Under the pieces are notes generated by a model. That model searched no databases and was not told the DNA's origin. It worked only from the letters and a program-made list of their open reading frames with translations. Shown here one piece after another: positions 10,088 to 20,636 of a DNA stretch of 28,801 nt. A program made the position numbers and the translations under genes. Source of the DNA: Emmonsiellopsis sp. PD_33 (lineage: Eukaryota > Ascomycota > Eurotiomycetes > Onygenales > Ajellomycetaceae); the NCBI GenBank assembly GCA_032988165.1, contig JANTQF010000412.1:1-28801 (forward strand), read 5' to 3'. Each line of letters starts with the position of its first letter. Position 1 is the stretch's first letter.

Positions 10088-10686
10088 GCTGGAGGACGGG
10101 GCGCGGTGGGTACCGGGGATTGAAATTGGAGGAATGGGAATGGGAATGGGGTGGTTATGGTTATGGTTTATGCCCTTTTTTAACTATCGATATTGTTGGC
10201 GGTTCTATGACTTGAGGCCGGTTTGGTTTTGTTTGAATACCCTAATTCGTCTGATGAATAGAGAGCAGCTTTGATGACCTTGAAGGGTTCCCCTAGTTCG
10301 AAGTTCATAGATGTTGGTCTAAATTAGCAATAAATTTGAATTATATTTTTTATCAGCATGCACTCTGTGATATAAGTAAGCTAGATAGTTGATGAAGGGC
10401 GGGTAGATCCCACGAAAACCCGCCCCACCACGGAGCCCGCGGGAAGAAGGTATTCCCGTCCTAGAAAATCCCCCCGTAGCATGAAAAAAAGAAGAAGTAT
10501 AATGATAAGTACTCCCCCCTATTAGTTACCCGAAAATCCATATCAACCCTTCCCATATGAGGACGGAATAGAACTCCTTAGATATGCATTCCATCGCAGT
10601 CATGAAAATGAAAAAGGAAAAAAGACATCATCCGTTACCATTAAGAAGATCCATCCGCGACCGAAAAGCAAAAACGAGAAAAAAAA
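10088..10686. other. Convergent intergenic spacer
   Basis: This spacer separates the 3' ends of a plus-strand gene and a minus-strand gene. The first 60 bases continue the G-rich composition of the upstream exon, then the DNA becomes AT-rich. I see no gene. Confidence 0.6.
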
Positions 10687-12171
10687 TCATAACTTCGTCC
10701 CCTCACGACTACCATCACTGAGCCTTCTACCTCTTGAAAGAGGCGGTGGACTCGACGAGTGACCGCTCTGACCAGCAGACGGACCACCCATTCCGAGATT
10801 CCGAGCGCTGTCACTCGCAGATGGGTTTCCAGTAGCGGAGCCATTGGCTGGTCCCCGGTTTTGGTGCAGGCGCGGATTCATAAGCCAGTGCACTTGCATA
10901 CGAATTGTATTGACGCCAGCGGTTATATGGGCCATGTCTTCTCTAAGTCGATGACCCTCGTTCATGATAGTCGTGGTTGCACGCGCGTCAACGACAGATA
11001 TTGCATTTGAAAGTTGAGATACTTCTTCTCGCAGGGATTCGTGGATGGAGAGAAGGTAGGTCGTAGCATTTGAGGGGGGTATGTTGGTTGTGGACTCTGT
11101 AGACAGAGATGGGGCCTCGATAGTATCATTCGGGGCGTCGTTGTGTGGGAGGCCAGAAACTCCAATCTCGGACGTTAGGGACACAGGAGAGTCACTTCGA
11201 ACTATTGGTGACACTTCGGATTGGGGGTTAGCTTGTAGTGGAGAGATGTGTGCTATGGTGGAGCGGATATTGGTAATGCCATCTTCAAGAATTTCGTTTC
11301 TCTGCCGTAACTGCTTAATTGTCGCCTCCATCGATTCGATGCGAGAAGATTGCGTTTCAAGGTAGGGTCCTAGAGTTGCCAAGGGGCACGATTGCTCATG
11401 TTGCCCAAGATCGGCCATTTTAAGCTTTACTGGGCATCCGAATTTGGACGCCAGACATGACCTTTTGACCTCGGGGCAGGTTTCTAGATGTTTTTCTAGT
11501 TCGTTGCGACACATGGAATCACCACAATCCGCGCAGTCGGCTTTTAAACTTGAACAAAGTTCCGTAGTATGAGCCTATCGAATTCACAGTTAGTTGAGGC
11601 CTGCAGATAGTAACTCTGAACTGCTGACACTAACCTCGAAATCCTGCTCCATCACAAGTTCCTCGCAATTTTCACAGCCCCGAAGTTCATGTAGGCACCT
11701 TCCATCAGGATCCATATCCTTTTTCCTTGTCATATCACGGCAGCCTTCAGCCGGACAGGGTAGTAACCGATAATCGCAATATTTCTTCACATGCGCCTGA
11801 ATGTGCCCCCTCTCTATGATTTCCCTGCACCCCTCGCTCGAGAAAGGGCATTTTACGCGTAAATCGTCGCACATGCTGATTATAATTCGAGGAACCTTCA
11901 AGAAGTTGGCCATCGTCAGTGTTCGACATGACGGGCAGGAAAAGGGATCGGAGGGTGGTGTGTATCTGGTGTTATGAGCCCGGGCGGGTGCCATGCAGGG
12001 ATTGAGGCATTCGTGACAGAATATGTGATCACATTTTAATCGAAGAGGTCGTATAAACGGGCAATGACATATAGGACACATAAGATGGCCATCGTAGCTG
12101 GAGACGTATTCAAGGCTGCGGAGATCCACGAGGGAATCCGGCTCGGGGTTATTGGTCTCCATGGCGCTCAT
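10687..12171 (-). CDS. RING and TRAF-type zinc-finger protein, probable E3 ubiquitin ligase
   Basis: Exon 1 is 12171-11635 and exon 2 is 11574-10687, with a 60-nt intron (donor GTTAGT, acceptor GATAG). The product is 474 residues. A C3HC4 RING finger has ligands C32, C35, C47, H49, C52, C55, C79 and C82 (CPIC, CDHIFCHEC and CPSC motifs). TRAF-type zinc fingers follow (about 108-250), with CPFSSEGC, CPAEGC, CENC, CADCGDSMC and FGCPVKL. A predicted coiled-coil lies after that (SSRIESMEATIKQLRQRNEI). The Ser/Pro-rich remainder has no MATH/TRAF-C domain that I can recognise. Family knowledge: such proteins attach ubiquitin to partners gathered by the zinc fingers and coiled-coil; the substrate here is unknown. 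It is divergent from the SNARE gene. A second in-frame Met at residue 4 is an alternative start. Confidence 0.88.
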
Positions 12172-12882
12172 TCTCCCACGTAGGTCATCCCAGCTTCGTT
12201 CGAATTAGTCCCCTGACTCTGGCCCAAAATATCCGCGTTTATAAACTAGAGCCGGAGATTCCAGTCTGGCGAGACGGGAGATCTCTCCTCTCTCTTCGTC
12301 CGCGACGTTAAGAGGGGTATGAGGAGTGCGGGGTGTGAATCGGCTCTCGGAGGTATTGTCAGGAATTGAAGCGGCCGCAAATAAAGTCCAAGAGCCCCAC
12401 GGAGCCAACGGATCCAAAAGAATGAGAGGTGAATGTTAGAACCAACTGTCTCGTCAGGACGAAAGTCGAATACTCGTTGAAGTGTTGTATTGAACTCGGG
12501 GTTCGGACCGAAACAATGATGTAGCCCGAGTCATGTGATTTGTTCCCAAGCCCCGAACCGGTGGCGCTTTCCCTGATTGAGACCATCTGCGGATAAACAA
12601 TCGGCCGACACCACGTGCCTCGTATTGTCACAAACGAGATTACAGGGCCAATACGAGACGTCAGACCTTTGTCATCACCAGCGCTTTCCGTAACATCTCC
12701 GCCTAATCAACCCTCACCTCCTTTGTATCCATCTTGCTCCATCTCTCTTCATCCGGCTGGATCCGTCATATCACGAGGGCAATTCTCGTCAGCGTCTCAT
12801 ACGTTCAATAAGCCAAACTCCCCAAGCCCGTTAAACACTCTACCCCCCTCCGCTTGCGCCTAGAACTAGAGCAATCGCAACA
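12172..12882. other. Bidirectional promoter between RING/TRAF and SNARE genes
   Basis: This 711-bp spacer separates two divergent genes. It contains a CACGTG E-box at 12612-12617 near the middle. The SNARE side is C-rich and pyrimidine-rich from about 12670 to 12850. Short open frames here appear to be chance. Confidence 0.6.
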
Positions 12883-13780
12883 ATGACCAACCCATCGCAA
12901 TTGTTCTTGCTGGCAGATCACATAAAGCTCTCCCTACTGGAGCGACAAAGGGCGATATCGCTGGAGCTTGAACCTAATTCACAGGATGGCGAGATATCCC
13001 GTTCGCTTGAATCGCTGCGGGAGGGAATCGAAGCAATAGATGCGCAAATCGCTCGCCTAGAAGAGAATGATGATCCGTAAGGCAGCTCTCATTCTCATTT
13101 TTATTGAATCCATGGTCATTGTCTTCGAAATCAGGGCTAATTTCTCCCCCTATAGGTCTGCTGCGGACCTTAAAGACCAAAAAGCCAATCTTAAACACCA
13201 ATTCGACGACCTCACATCCCAATTCTATGGCAATGATAACTCCGCTTCAAACGCCACCCTCAAGACCCCCAACGATCCCTCCCTCGCAGATGACTTTGTT
13301 CATGCAAGTAGCACGTCATCAACGACCCTAAAACATCCAACTCCGCAACATCCAACATCCAAATCCGTCAGATTTACGGACTCCCTTACCGCGACCGCTG
13401 AGGATGAAGATCTCCACCGAAATGCCCTTCTCCCGTATCGTGACTCCCCCTCTCCACGATTTGATCACTCAAATCTTTCCAACCCAGAAATCCACGCACA
13501 TCACACCCAGATCCTACAAGAACAGGATGACCAGTTAGACCGCCTTGGCGAGTCGATTGGACGGCAGCACCAGCTCAGTATTCAAATAGGTGACGAATTA
13601 GAGGGTCAAATAGCGCTTTTGGACGACGTCGATGGGCATGTGGAACGCCATACTAGCAGACTAGAAAGTGCGAAGAAGAAACTCGGCAAATTTAGACGCA
13701 ATGCGAGAGAAAGCGGCAGTTTGATGACTATCATTGGACTAATTATCGTCCTTGTGATATTAATCGTGATCTTGAAGTGA
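12883..13780 (+). CDS. Syn8/syntaxin-8-like t-SNARE (Qc-SNARE)
   Basis: Exons 12883-13076 and 13156-13780 give 272 residues; the 79-nt intron runs from GTAAGG to TATAG. The N-terminal part (1-90) is helical and charged, as in Syn8/Fsv1 proteins. A polar linker follows. The SNARE helix runs from about 183 to 240 (ILQEQDDQLDRLGESIGRQH onward), with heptad hydrophobics and a central Gln consistent with the zero layer. A single C-terminal membrane anchor spans about 255-271 (MTIIGLIIVLVILIVIL), with almost nothing after it, so this is a tail-anchored protein. Family knowledge: Syn8-type SNAREs act in fusion at late endosomes and the vacuole. The start is the first ATG of the exon and is preceded by CAACA-type context. 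The Syn8 assignment over other Qc-SNAREs such as Tlg1 rests on overall layout. Confidence 0.85.
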
Positions 13781-14498
13781 AGAGCGACAAGAGGGCACTA
13801 TCCCTTTTCCCACTACATCTTCACGTTACATCTGCTTTGGTTTTTCTTTTTCGACGTGAAAGACTTCTGACTGATGATGAGCTGTATATGAATATAGGCG
13901 TTCGGACGGAGTTGGCGTTTTAGGTGAACATATATATCACCGCGTGTTCCTTATTTGCGGTTATGTTACTCTGCAACATTGTCTTTCCTACGTTTCAGCG
14001 CTGGGTTTATTGTTTTGGGGTTTTTTTTTTTTTTTGGGTCGAACGCCTTGTTATCCTGTCGGGGAACCTGGGTGTGCATATGCCTAGATACGACCTACCT
14101 CTTCTTATAAATATTACGCGAACCTCCTATACCCGCTTATTTCATCACGTCTTTTCATTGACCACGCTAACCTATTGGAGGATTTTCACCAGCAATGCAG
14201 TCTTGCTCAACGCTACCCAACGCATGGAAGAGCATAAGATAAAGCATCAAAGCCATTTTCAATTTCTCATTACGGCGACCAACATCCAATATTCCAGTCT
14301 CTTGGTTCCCGGAATTTAAACATATGCCTTGAACCGCGTATACACGGTTATATAGGAAATTCAAGTCAAAAGTCTTTCCCCTTATATTCAAGGGAAGGAA
14401 ATATACTCCCAGAACGGGGGGAGGATAAACCAGTCATCACTTATCAATTCCAACAAACATCCATAAACTCCCAGAAAACAAATCAACCAACCCCCTTC
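13781..14498. other. Convergent intergenic spacer
   Basis: This 718-bp spacer separates two convergent genes. It holds a T15 run at 14021-14035. Open frames at 13924-14319 and 14167-14391 show no conserved motif and have AT-rich, UTR-like composition. Confidence 0.6.
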
Positions 14499-15061
14499 TC
14501 AAGTCCGCACCTTTCCCGTTGCCGACGGCGGCTGCCTCCCACCCGTCTTAACTGTCTTCTCCATCTTCTCGGCTTCTTCGGGCGGCACTTCGCCACGGTC
14601 TGCTTTTACCTATTGGATAAAACAAGACATTAGCACGTCTTCTCGCTGGCTCTATCAAGAGTTTGATGCGAAAGAAAAAAGATAAAGAAAAACGGCGGCG
14701 TATATAAGGCAAACCAGACTTACATCCGCCTCGCTATCACTAGCCAGCGACTCATGCCACTTCACATTCCCTTCCTTCAGCTGTCTGTTGTATTCGTCCT
14801 TTTTCTTCACGATTTCCTCGAGATCTTCTCGGTCTAGTGGTTGTGGAGTTAATATGTGTTTGAAAAGGAATTCGGTAAGAGGAGGTTTGCCACTCATGCA
14901 TGACGGATAATTGGAAACTTACGTCTATCCGATTCTTTCAGGGTGCCCCGGTTTGATGACTGGTGAAACCCAGCGCTGAGACGCGGTGCGGAGACTCGGA
15001 GTGCGGAGGCGGAGGCGGGTAAGTAGGGGAGTCGAGATCTAGACAGGGCGAAGAAAGACAT
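14499..15061 (-). CDS. Conserved small mitochondrial protein, function unknown
   Basis: Exons on the minus strand are 15061-14923, 14833-14724 and 14609-14499. They sum to 360 nt, or 119 residues, in frame. The N-terminus (SFFALSRSRLPYLPASASAL, then RVSAPRLSAGF) is rich in Arg, Ser and Ala and lacks acidic residues for about 40 positions, a typical mitochondrial targeting sequence. The mature part is highly charged and helical, with HREDLEEIVKKKDEYNRQLK and then GNVKWHESLASDSEADVKAD. I recall similar fungal proteins with a KEGKGHWKPELASDSE-type motif, but I know no established function and assign none. Both donors are GTAAGT and both acceptors are TAG. An unspliced frame from 14897 starting MSGKPPLTEF reads through intron 1 and could be mistaken for the real start. 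The gene is divergent from the aquaporin gene. Confidence 0.78.
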
Positions 15062-16453
15062 GTTGTTGGGTTTCGTTGCAGTGGATGAACGGATCGGTGT
15101 GTATGTGAGTTATTCGGAACCCTACAGATGAGCTTGTTGCCGCAAGTACGGGCGTCAAGAAGGCTTCGATTCGGCAAGTTCGGACGTTCCAGGGATTTCG
15201 ACTTCAAACAAGCAAGAGAGTAAATCAGGGATCGGAGTAAGGGAATTGTGAGGTTACTAGAATATTCGTCAAGGTAATAAGTAAATAAGCTATCTATTAT
15301 GACAGGATATCTGAACAAGGTAAGGGGGGTATTTATGTAGAGCACCAACCTTGAATCCTAGAGATCACCCAAATACGTAATTCGTGGGTCCCCCAATCAA
15401 ATAAGAGATTATGCAATGGTAAACAGCGGGCATCTGAGAAGAGCACATCCACAGCCAACTCGTGCTGCTCTCTCCACTTCTTCCAGCATCACCGCATAGC
15501 AGAACTGGTTTTCGGGCATATATCGATGACGTCATGCGCTCACCCCATTTGCCATCGCCTGTCGTTCAATTAGAGTTTTCGGCTGCGGACAATATACTTT
15601 TCCGCGTATGCCTTGGCATGCGGCTCGGGGAAGGTTTGAAGACTTCCTCAACTCTTCAAGATGAACCATGGGATGTCGACAACGGATTCTCCATGTCCTT
15701 TGGTTATATGCCCGGCTAATAGACTAACAGATTGAAGGCCATACCAGCTACCCGCTCTATATTTAGAGATGCTATGTATAAGATCACTCAATTATGCCCT
15801 TTCTCTATTTTAGGAAAAGCCGTGAGATCTCAAAATGGTGCCACCATCCCGGCGTCATTCAACTTCACATAGCATGGGCACGACCAGGTAAGTAAACACT
15901 TGTTTATATCGTTGAGCTCAAGAAAATTGGCTCCTGGCCTCCGTTTATCCGATACCTGACCCGTCCGCAGACTCCCATGCCTACCTGCTATAACCTCTGC
16001 GGATGTAATCCATCTGATCTAGACCCCACGGGGTTCACAGTGTGCCCTACCGCGACATTTATTGAGCCAATTACTCAATTCTGAACGGAACATCGGCCGA
16101 AACTCAAAAGCTTCTTGTACACTAAAAAATAACAGCGGGTGGGGGCGTTAAAGCATGAAGGTTAACACGCCAACCCATATCCACGGAAATCAATGACTAT
16201 CATACTTCTAACGGCAAACAACCTACAACATCGATGTTTTGTTCAGTCTGCATGGGTTATGTCCAGCTTTCTGGACCCGGCTTTGCGGAAGTTCTTCGAG
16301 TTCTGGCCAATTGAAAGAATCGGTTATTAACTATCTATTATTCATCTTGATAAACGCCCCCAGGTCCCTATATATCTAGGAAGGGACGATCTCTTCGACC
16401 CCCCCTTCGGAATACACAGATGCCCATCCCCTTCACCAATCGCAGCTATCATC
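15062..16453. other. Divergent intergenic spacer, mitochondrial protein/aquaporin
   Basis: This 1.4 kb spacer should hold both promoters. The aquaporin end has a TATA box at 16369. Open frames at 14938-15348 and 15462-15719 were examined; the first overlaps exon 1 of the mitochondrial protein in another frame, and neither carries recognisable motifs. Confidence 0.6.
16369..16375 (+). promoter_or_regulatory. TATA box of the aquaporin gene
   Basis: TATATAT within CCCTATATATC lies 79 bp before the start codon at 16454, a suitable core-promoter position with a short leader. Confidence 0.6.
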
Positions 16454-17519
16454 ATGAACACCACCATAGAAAACCCCGGCAACAACGAGTACCGGCGTCG
16501 GTCTTTGCTGATGCGCATCACCAGCCCCGCCGTCACAGTCCCAGACACAATCCGCAACAACTTAGTTGCAACCATGACTGAATTCGTCGGCACATTCATG
16601 TTCCTCTTCTTCGGCCTCAGCGGTACACAGGTTGCCAATGCTGCCCCGCCACCGCCCGGGGTGGGCAAAAGCGACGTGAACTTGCCCGCATATTTCTACT
16701 CGTCGCTGGTCTTTGGCCTCTCACTGACAGGGAATGTGTGGGTGTTTTATCGCGTTACCGGCGGGCTGTTTAATCCTGCGGTATGTTTCTATTTTAATCA
16801 ATGCAACCTGCCAATTTTCACCTGCCCTTCTAACAACCGTACAGGTAACCTTCGCTCTTGCGATGGTCGGTGCGCTAAGCCCCATCCGCGCCGTCCTCGT
16901 CTTCGCATCCCAAATTGTCGCCGGCATCGCTGCAGCCGGAGTCGTCTCCGCTCTCTTCCCCGGCCCATTGAAGGTCCCCACACGACTGAGCGGCGGCACG
17001 TCGATTTCCCAAGGCCTCTTCATTGAAATGTTCCTCACGGCGCAATTGGTGATTACCATCATCATGCTGGCGGCTGTGAAGCACAAGGCGACGTATCTAG
17101 CGCCGCTGGGGATTGGGATTTCGTTCTTTTTGGCAGAACTATGTGGTGAGTTTCACCCGGCCCCTCAGGCACTTTAAAGAGTTTCATACAATGACATCCC
17201 CCATCCCCCAACATACACCGCCCACCCTATAGACGTCAAATCAAGATCTAACTATTCCCCCCTTCCAACCATAACAGGCGAACCCTTCACGGGCGGCTCT
17301 CTGAACCCCGCCCGCTCGCTGGGCGTGGACGTGATCAACCGCAGCTTCCCCGGATACCATTGGATATACTGGATAGGACCCGGTCTGGGCTCGCTGCTGG
17401 CGACGGGGATGTATTATCTGTTGAAGATGTTGAGGTATGAGACGTGTAACCCGGGTCAGGATTCGGATGGCGAGAAGATTCTGCCCACGGAGCGGGGGGA
17501 TAGTTTTCAGGATGCTTAA
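16454..17519 (+). CDS. Aquaporin / major intrinsic protein
   Basis: Exons 16454-16780, 16845-17145 and 17278-17519 give 289 residues. Both channel motifs are present: NPA at 107-109 (GGLFNPA, immediately before intron 1) and NPAR at 219-222 (GGSLNPARSLG). Transmembrane helices can be seen from TEFVGTFMFLFFGLSG (about 42-57) to YWIGPGLGSLLATGMYYLL near the C-terminus, consistent with six. The role is passage of water or small uncharged solutes across a membrane. By hand alignment to human AQP1, the selectivity filter reads Phe87 (H2), Glu207 (H5), Gly216 and Arg222; the H5 position is His in classical water channels. The N-terminal tail is about 40 residues with an RRRS phosphorylation-like site. 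A proline-rich outer loop (about 64-69) follows helix 1. The C-terminal tail is acidic. Intron 2 is 132 nt, from GTGAGT to ACAG. Confidence 0.92.
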
Positions 17520-17578
17520 GGGGTGGGTGGGTGGGTGGATGGGGAGATGAGGGGGGAATGTTGAGGTTGGGAGCTATC

Positions 17579-17599
17579 GATGATGATGATGATGATGAT
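17579..17599 (+). repeat. (GAT)7 microsatellite
   Basis: There are seven perfect GAT units just past the aquaporin stop codon, probably in the 3' UTR. Confidence 0.9.
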
Positions 17600-17802
17600 T
17601 ATGAACGGCATGAGATGGATAGGTAGTGACAACTGTGAAATCAAAAGCCAGTCCCCTTGCAAGCACTTGTCAGTTATGGCATTGTTATTGTTGTCGTTAT
17701 GTTATTCCCATATATCATGCAGGTAACTGCCATTTTATCTATATTTCTTTTTCTTCTTATAATTATTATCATTATCATTATATAGCCCTCAAATCCTTAT
17801 TC

Positions 17803-17850
17803 GCTTTTGCTTTTGCTTTTGCTTTTTCTTTTTCTTTTTCTTTTTCTCTC
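17803..17850 (+). repeat. (GCTTTT)n grading into (CTTTTT)n
   Basis: Four GCTTTT units are followed by several CTTTTT units, then CT-rich sequence to about 17920. One hexamer grades into the next by a single substitution, as expected of slippage plus point mutation. Confidence 0.85.
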
Positions 17851-18170
17851 TATCTCCATCTCCATCTTTTTCTCTTTTCTTTCTTGCTTCCTCCCTCTCT
17901 TCCCCCCCTTTTCCCCCCCATCAAGAATCCATATTTACATATCTACATCTACATCTACATCTAAACCTAAATATATACACCCCAAAGCTAAAACCAAAGC
18001 CAAACCTATCTACCCATAAATACACATATGCACAATCATCACAAAACCATCAGAGAAAATAATTGCATTATCCAACCCCATCTGGAACTGACTGACTACA
18101 TTACGCTGAGTTTGGAGATTGGAGATTGGACGGGTGGGTTTTTTTTATATATATCTCACACATGCACGTA

Positions 18171-18198
18171 CCTACCTACCTACCTACCTACCTACCTA
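18171..18198 (+). repeat. (CCTA)7 microsatellite
   Basis: Seven perfect CCTA units are flanked by TA-rich sequence. It is intergenic. Confidence 0.9.
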
Positions 18199-18534
18199 AT
18201 GGATCTAACACCTAAATCATATATATATACTGACAGATGTCCTTACTCCATAGCCGCTCAATCTATTTATCTATCCAATTGAGAGCGTCCGCAGCTCTGT
18301 ATGTTACCTATAGTAGCTATAGGCATTCTATCCTGCCTTTTCACCTCTGAAGCAGCTAGCATACACACATATGGGCAAGCCATCCATTTCAACCAAATAA
18401 TAAAAAAAAAATCCACTAAAGGTCTTTTCTTTTTCTTCAACAATTTCAAAGATATTTTAACACCCGTAGGCCATTTTAAAAATGAAAAAAAAAAGAAGTT
18501 TTAAAATAAAATATTCAAAAAGAAGAAAATAAAC

Positions 18535-18552
18535 AAATAAATAAATAAATAA
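18535..18552 (+). repeat. (AAAT)n microsatellite
   Basis: Short AAAT repeats sit within an A-rich stretch of the intergenic region. Confidence 0.75.
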
Positions 18553-18612
18553 TCCATTATATACCAAATAAATATAAAAACGCAAAAAAATAACCAAACC
18601 AAACCAACCAAC

Positions 18613-18632
18613 CATCCCATCCCATCCCATCC
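18613..18632 (+). repeat. (CATCC)4 minisatellite-like repeat
   Basis: About four pentamer units sit in the A/C-rich half of the intergenic region. Confidence 0.8.
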
Positions 18633-18720
18633 TTATATCACACCCCACACAGCCCCGATAAATAAATCAAAAAATAAATAAAGAAACCCCACGCTCCAGG
18701 CTGATTGCCAAAGCAAAAAA

Positions 18721-18740
18721 CCAAACCAAACCAAACCAAA
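18721..18740 (+). repeat. (CCAAA)4 repeat
   Basis: Four perfect CCAAA units are present, with related CCAAAC and CCAAC units scattered from about 18590 to 18950, so the whole stretch appears built from one A/C-rich motif family. Confidence 0.85.
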
Positions 18741-19886
18741 CCCAGCCGACCAAAAAGAGAGAGAATGTGGACTAGAACGTTTTGATAAAAGGAATGAATG
18801 AATACACAATTAGCACCAGTTAGCCATGAAAGAAGGCAAGGCAAAAGCGATCATGTACATCATCCACCCAAACCCAAACCAACCAAACCAACCCACTCCC
18901 GATATGTAGTCGTAGCCAAAGCCAAGCAAGTCAAGCCAACCAACCCCGATCGATCAACGTATTTGGACATGGCGCCGCAATGCCCGCACCCAAAAAGCAA
19001 GAAGAGAACGACACGCATAATGTCAGGCTGCGCAAGGCGAAAGATATATAACGAAATGAAGAGAGAAAAAGAGGGCGAGTGAGGTGAATAGACCGGCATA
19101 ACAATAACAGAAAAGAAAGGCAAAACAAGGCTCAATGCGCACGTACATCATGGCTGTCTATCAAGAGACGAAAAAGAGGAAAATAACCAAGAGATGGGAA
19201 AAAATATCAGTCAGTCCCGCTCCCCACCAGCAATGAACCCCCAAAACAATGATTTCTGGATATCAGATGCGAGATTTGCACACAAAACACACGCCGACCC
19301 AAAACCCAAATGTAGGAATATATGGCAATGAAAATACAAGAAGCGACGGGAAAACGAGAAAATGAAATCAACTCCAAACCGATAGATCATGCCTTGAAAC
19401 CAAATGTCGCCGCTCGTTCTATAATGTCATCATGATATATCTTTTTTTGCAAAGACCAGGTAAAATGTATCTTCCTTTTTCTCCGTCCGGAACGTGGAAA
19501 AGAGGTGGAGGGAGGTAAAAGGGATGCAGAGGAATCGATGTCGCAGGCGCCGTCGCTCAACAAAAAGGGAAATAGATGTCTCGTCAGATGGTACAAGTGA
19601 TCACCAGGATATAGAATAGGCGACGATAGTCGATCGAAGAAGAGGAAGTATATACAAAGAGAAGATGTTCGGGTCGGTTGCGGAAGGATTATCGTTAATA
19701 AAGTATATTTTTTTTGAAGCGGGTCCGGTCGGGAAGAGGAAGTCATTTTGCCGTGGAAGAACAGAAAGCAGGCGCAGGATATCGAAGATGACACAGCAGA
19801 ACAACAACAACGAATGGTAAGACAGGCTTGACGAACGGAAAGTGGAATTGGGTTCCATTTTTTTCATTTTCACGCTCTCGGTGTCA

Positions 19887-20636
19887 TTACCATCGTTGTT
19901 GGTTGGGCTGCATCATGCCTGGGGAGATCGAGGACGGAGGACTCGAAACCCGCATGCCTGTGCTTGGGTTGACGATGGGGATGGCATTCCGTGTGCGGAC
20001 CGCGGAGGGTTGATGGATTTTGATCTGATTAAGATTATTGCCAAAGGCGGCGGCGTAGTTGGACGAGTTGGCGAGGGAAGCAGGGGAGAGAGAGATGGAG
20101 GGGGTGACCTGCTGGGCGGGCTGGATTTGGTGCTGGAGGGGAGACGAGTCTGGCGATACGCTGGCGAGGGAAGAACGGTCGGAAGCGTACGAGTGGATGG
20201 ATTGCAGCTGTGTGGTGGCAAAAAGAGTCAATCACCCCGTCTTGAAAATCAAAACAAAACAGCCAAAAAACCAACAAAAAAGGTATCAAGGCTGCTGTAG
20301 GAGGGCCAACGAGTAACCTACATCGTCTTCGGTCAACAGGCCAGGACAGAACTCCAGGTCATCGTCCAGGTCGAACGAGCGGCCAGCCTCGAAACGAGCG
20401 CGGAAAGCGGTCACGGCGGGGGCCTCAGCCAGCTCACGCATGCTCTTGACGCCGCGAAACTGTCTCTGGGCGGCCATCTTGGGGGCGCGGCGGGAGCGGC
20501 CGCCATGGTGGGCGTGGGCGTGGGAGTGGGAGGCGGCGGCGGCAGCGTGGGAGGAGGGAGGAGGGGGGTGTTGCTGGTGCTGCTGGTGGTGCTGCTGCTG
20601 GGGGTGGTGTTGTGGCGAGAAGAAGTAGGACGACAT
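19887..20636 (-). CDS. Conserved-looking fungal protein of unknown function
   Basis: Exon 1 is 20636-20322 and exon 2 is 20207-19887, giving 211 residues in frame. The intron begins GTAGGT and ends CACAG. The ATG at 20634-20636 (MSSYFFSPQ) is chosen as the start because codons further upstream in frame are TTG only. Residues 1-45 are low-complexity His, Gln, Pro and Ala. The middle (about 55-105) is dense and conserved-looking: RQFRGVKSMRELAEAPAVTA, FEAGRSFDLDDDLEFC and GLLTEDD, ending at the intron. Exon 2 is Ser/Pro-rich (LQSIHSYASDRSSLASVSPD) and closes with RNAIPIVNPSTGM and a C-terminal QQRW. I recall similar proteins across Eurotiomycetes but know no function. There is no signal peptide, membrane span or catalytic motif. 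The very long upstream region suggests complex regulation. Confidence 0.75.

Larger units (their letters stand above)
17520..19886. other. 2.4 kb low-complexity, strand-asymmetric intergenic region
   Basis: This spacer between two convergent genes contains no recognisable coding sequence. From about 17640 to 18240 it is pyrimidine- and TA-rich. From about 18480 to 19130 the plus strand is rich in A and C and poor in G and T. Many microsatellites occur and are listed separately. It may include long 3' UTRs or a non-coding transcript, but nothing in the sequence proves this. Confidence 0.6.

Noticed and set aside
10281..10310. TTCGAA-containing stretch that resembles a tRNA T-arm
   Set aside because: I could not find matching acceptor, D or anticodon arms nearby; no tRNA could be supported anywhere in the window.
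14655..14897. 80-codon minus-strand frame starting MSGKPPLTEF
   Set aside because: Its first part lies in intron 1 of the mitochondrial protein gene; the spliced model gives a targeting sequence and intact frame.
15462..15719. 85-codon open frame on the plus strand between the mitochondrial protein and aquaporin genes
   Set aside because: There is no recognisable domain, no coherent splice extension that I could find, and the position fits promoter DNA.
16454..17026. 190-codon unspliced frame at the aquaporin start
   Set aside because: It reads through intron 1; the spliced form restores the NPA-VTFALAM transition and the rest of the channel.
18171..18740. Regularly repeated short units that might suggest a CRISPR-like array
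   Set aside because: The units are 4-5 bp microsatellites without spacers, in a eukaryotic context.
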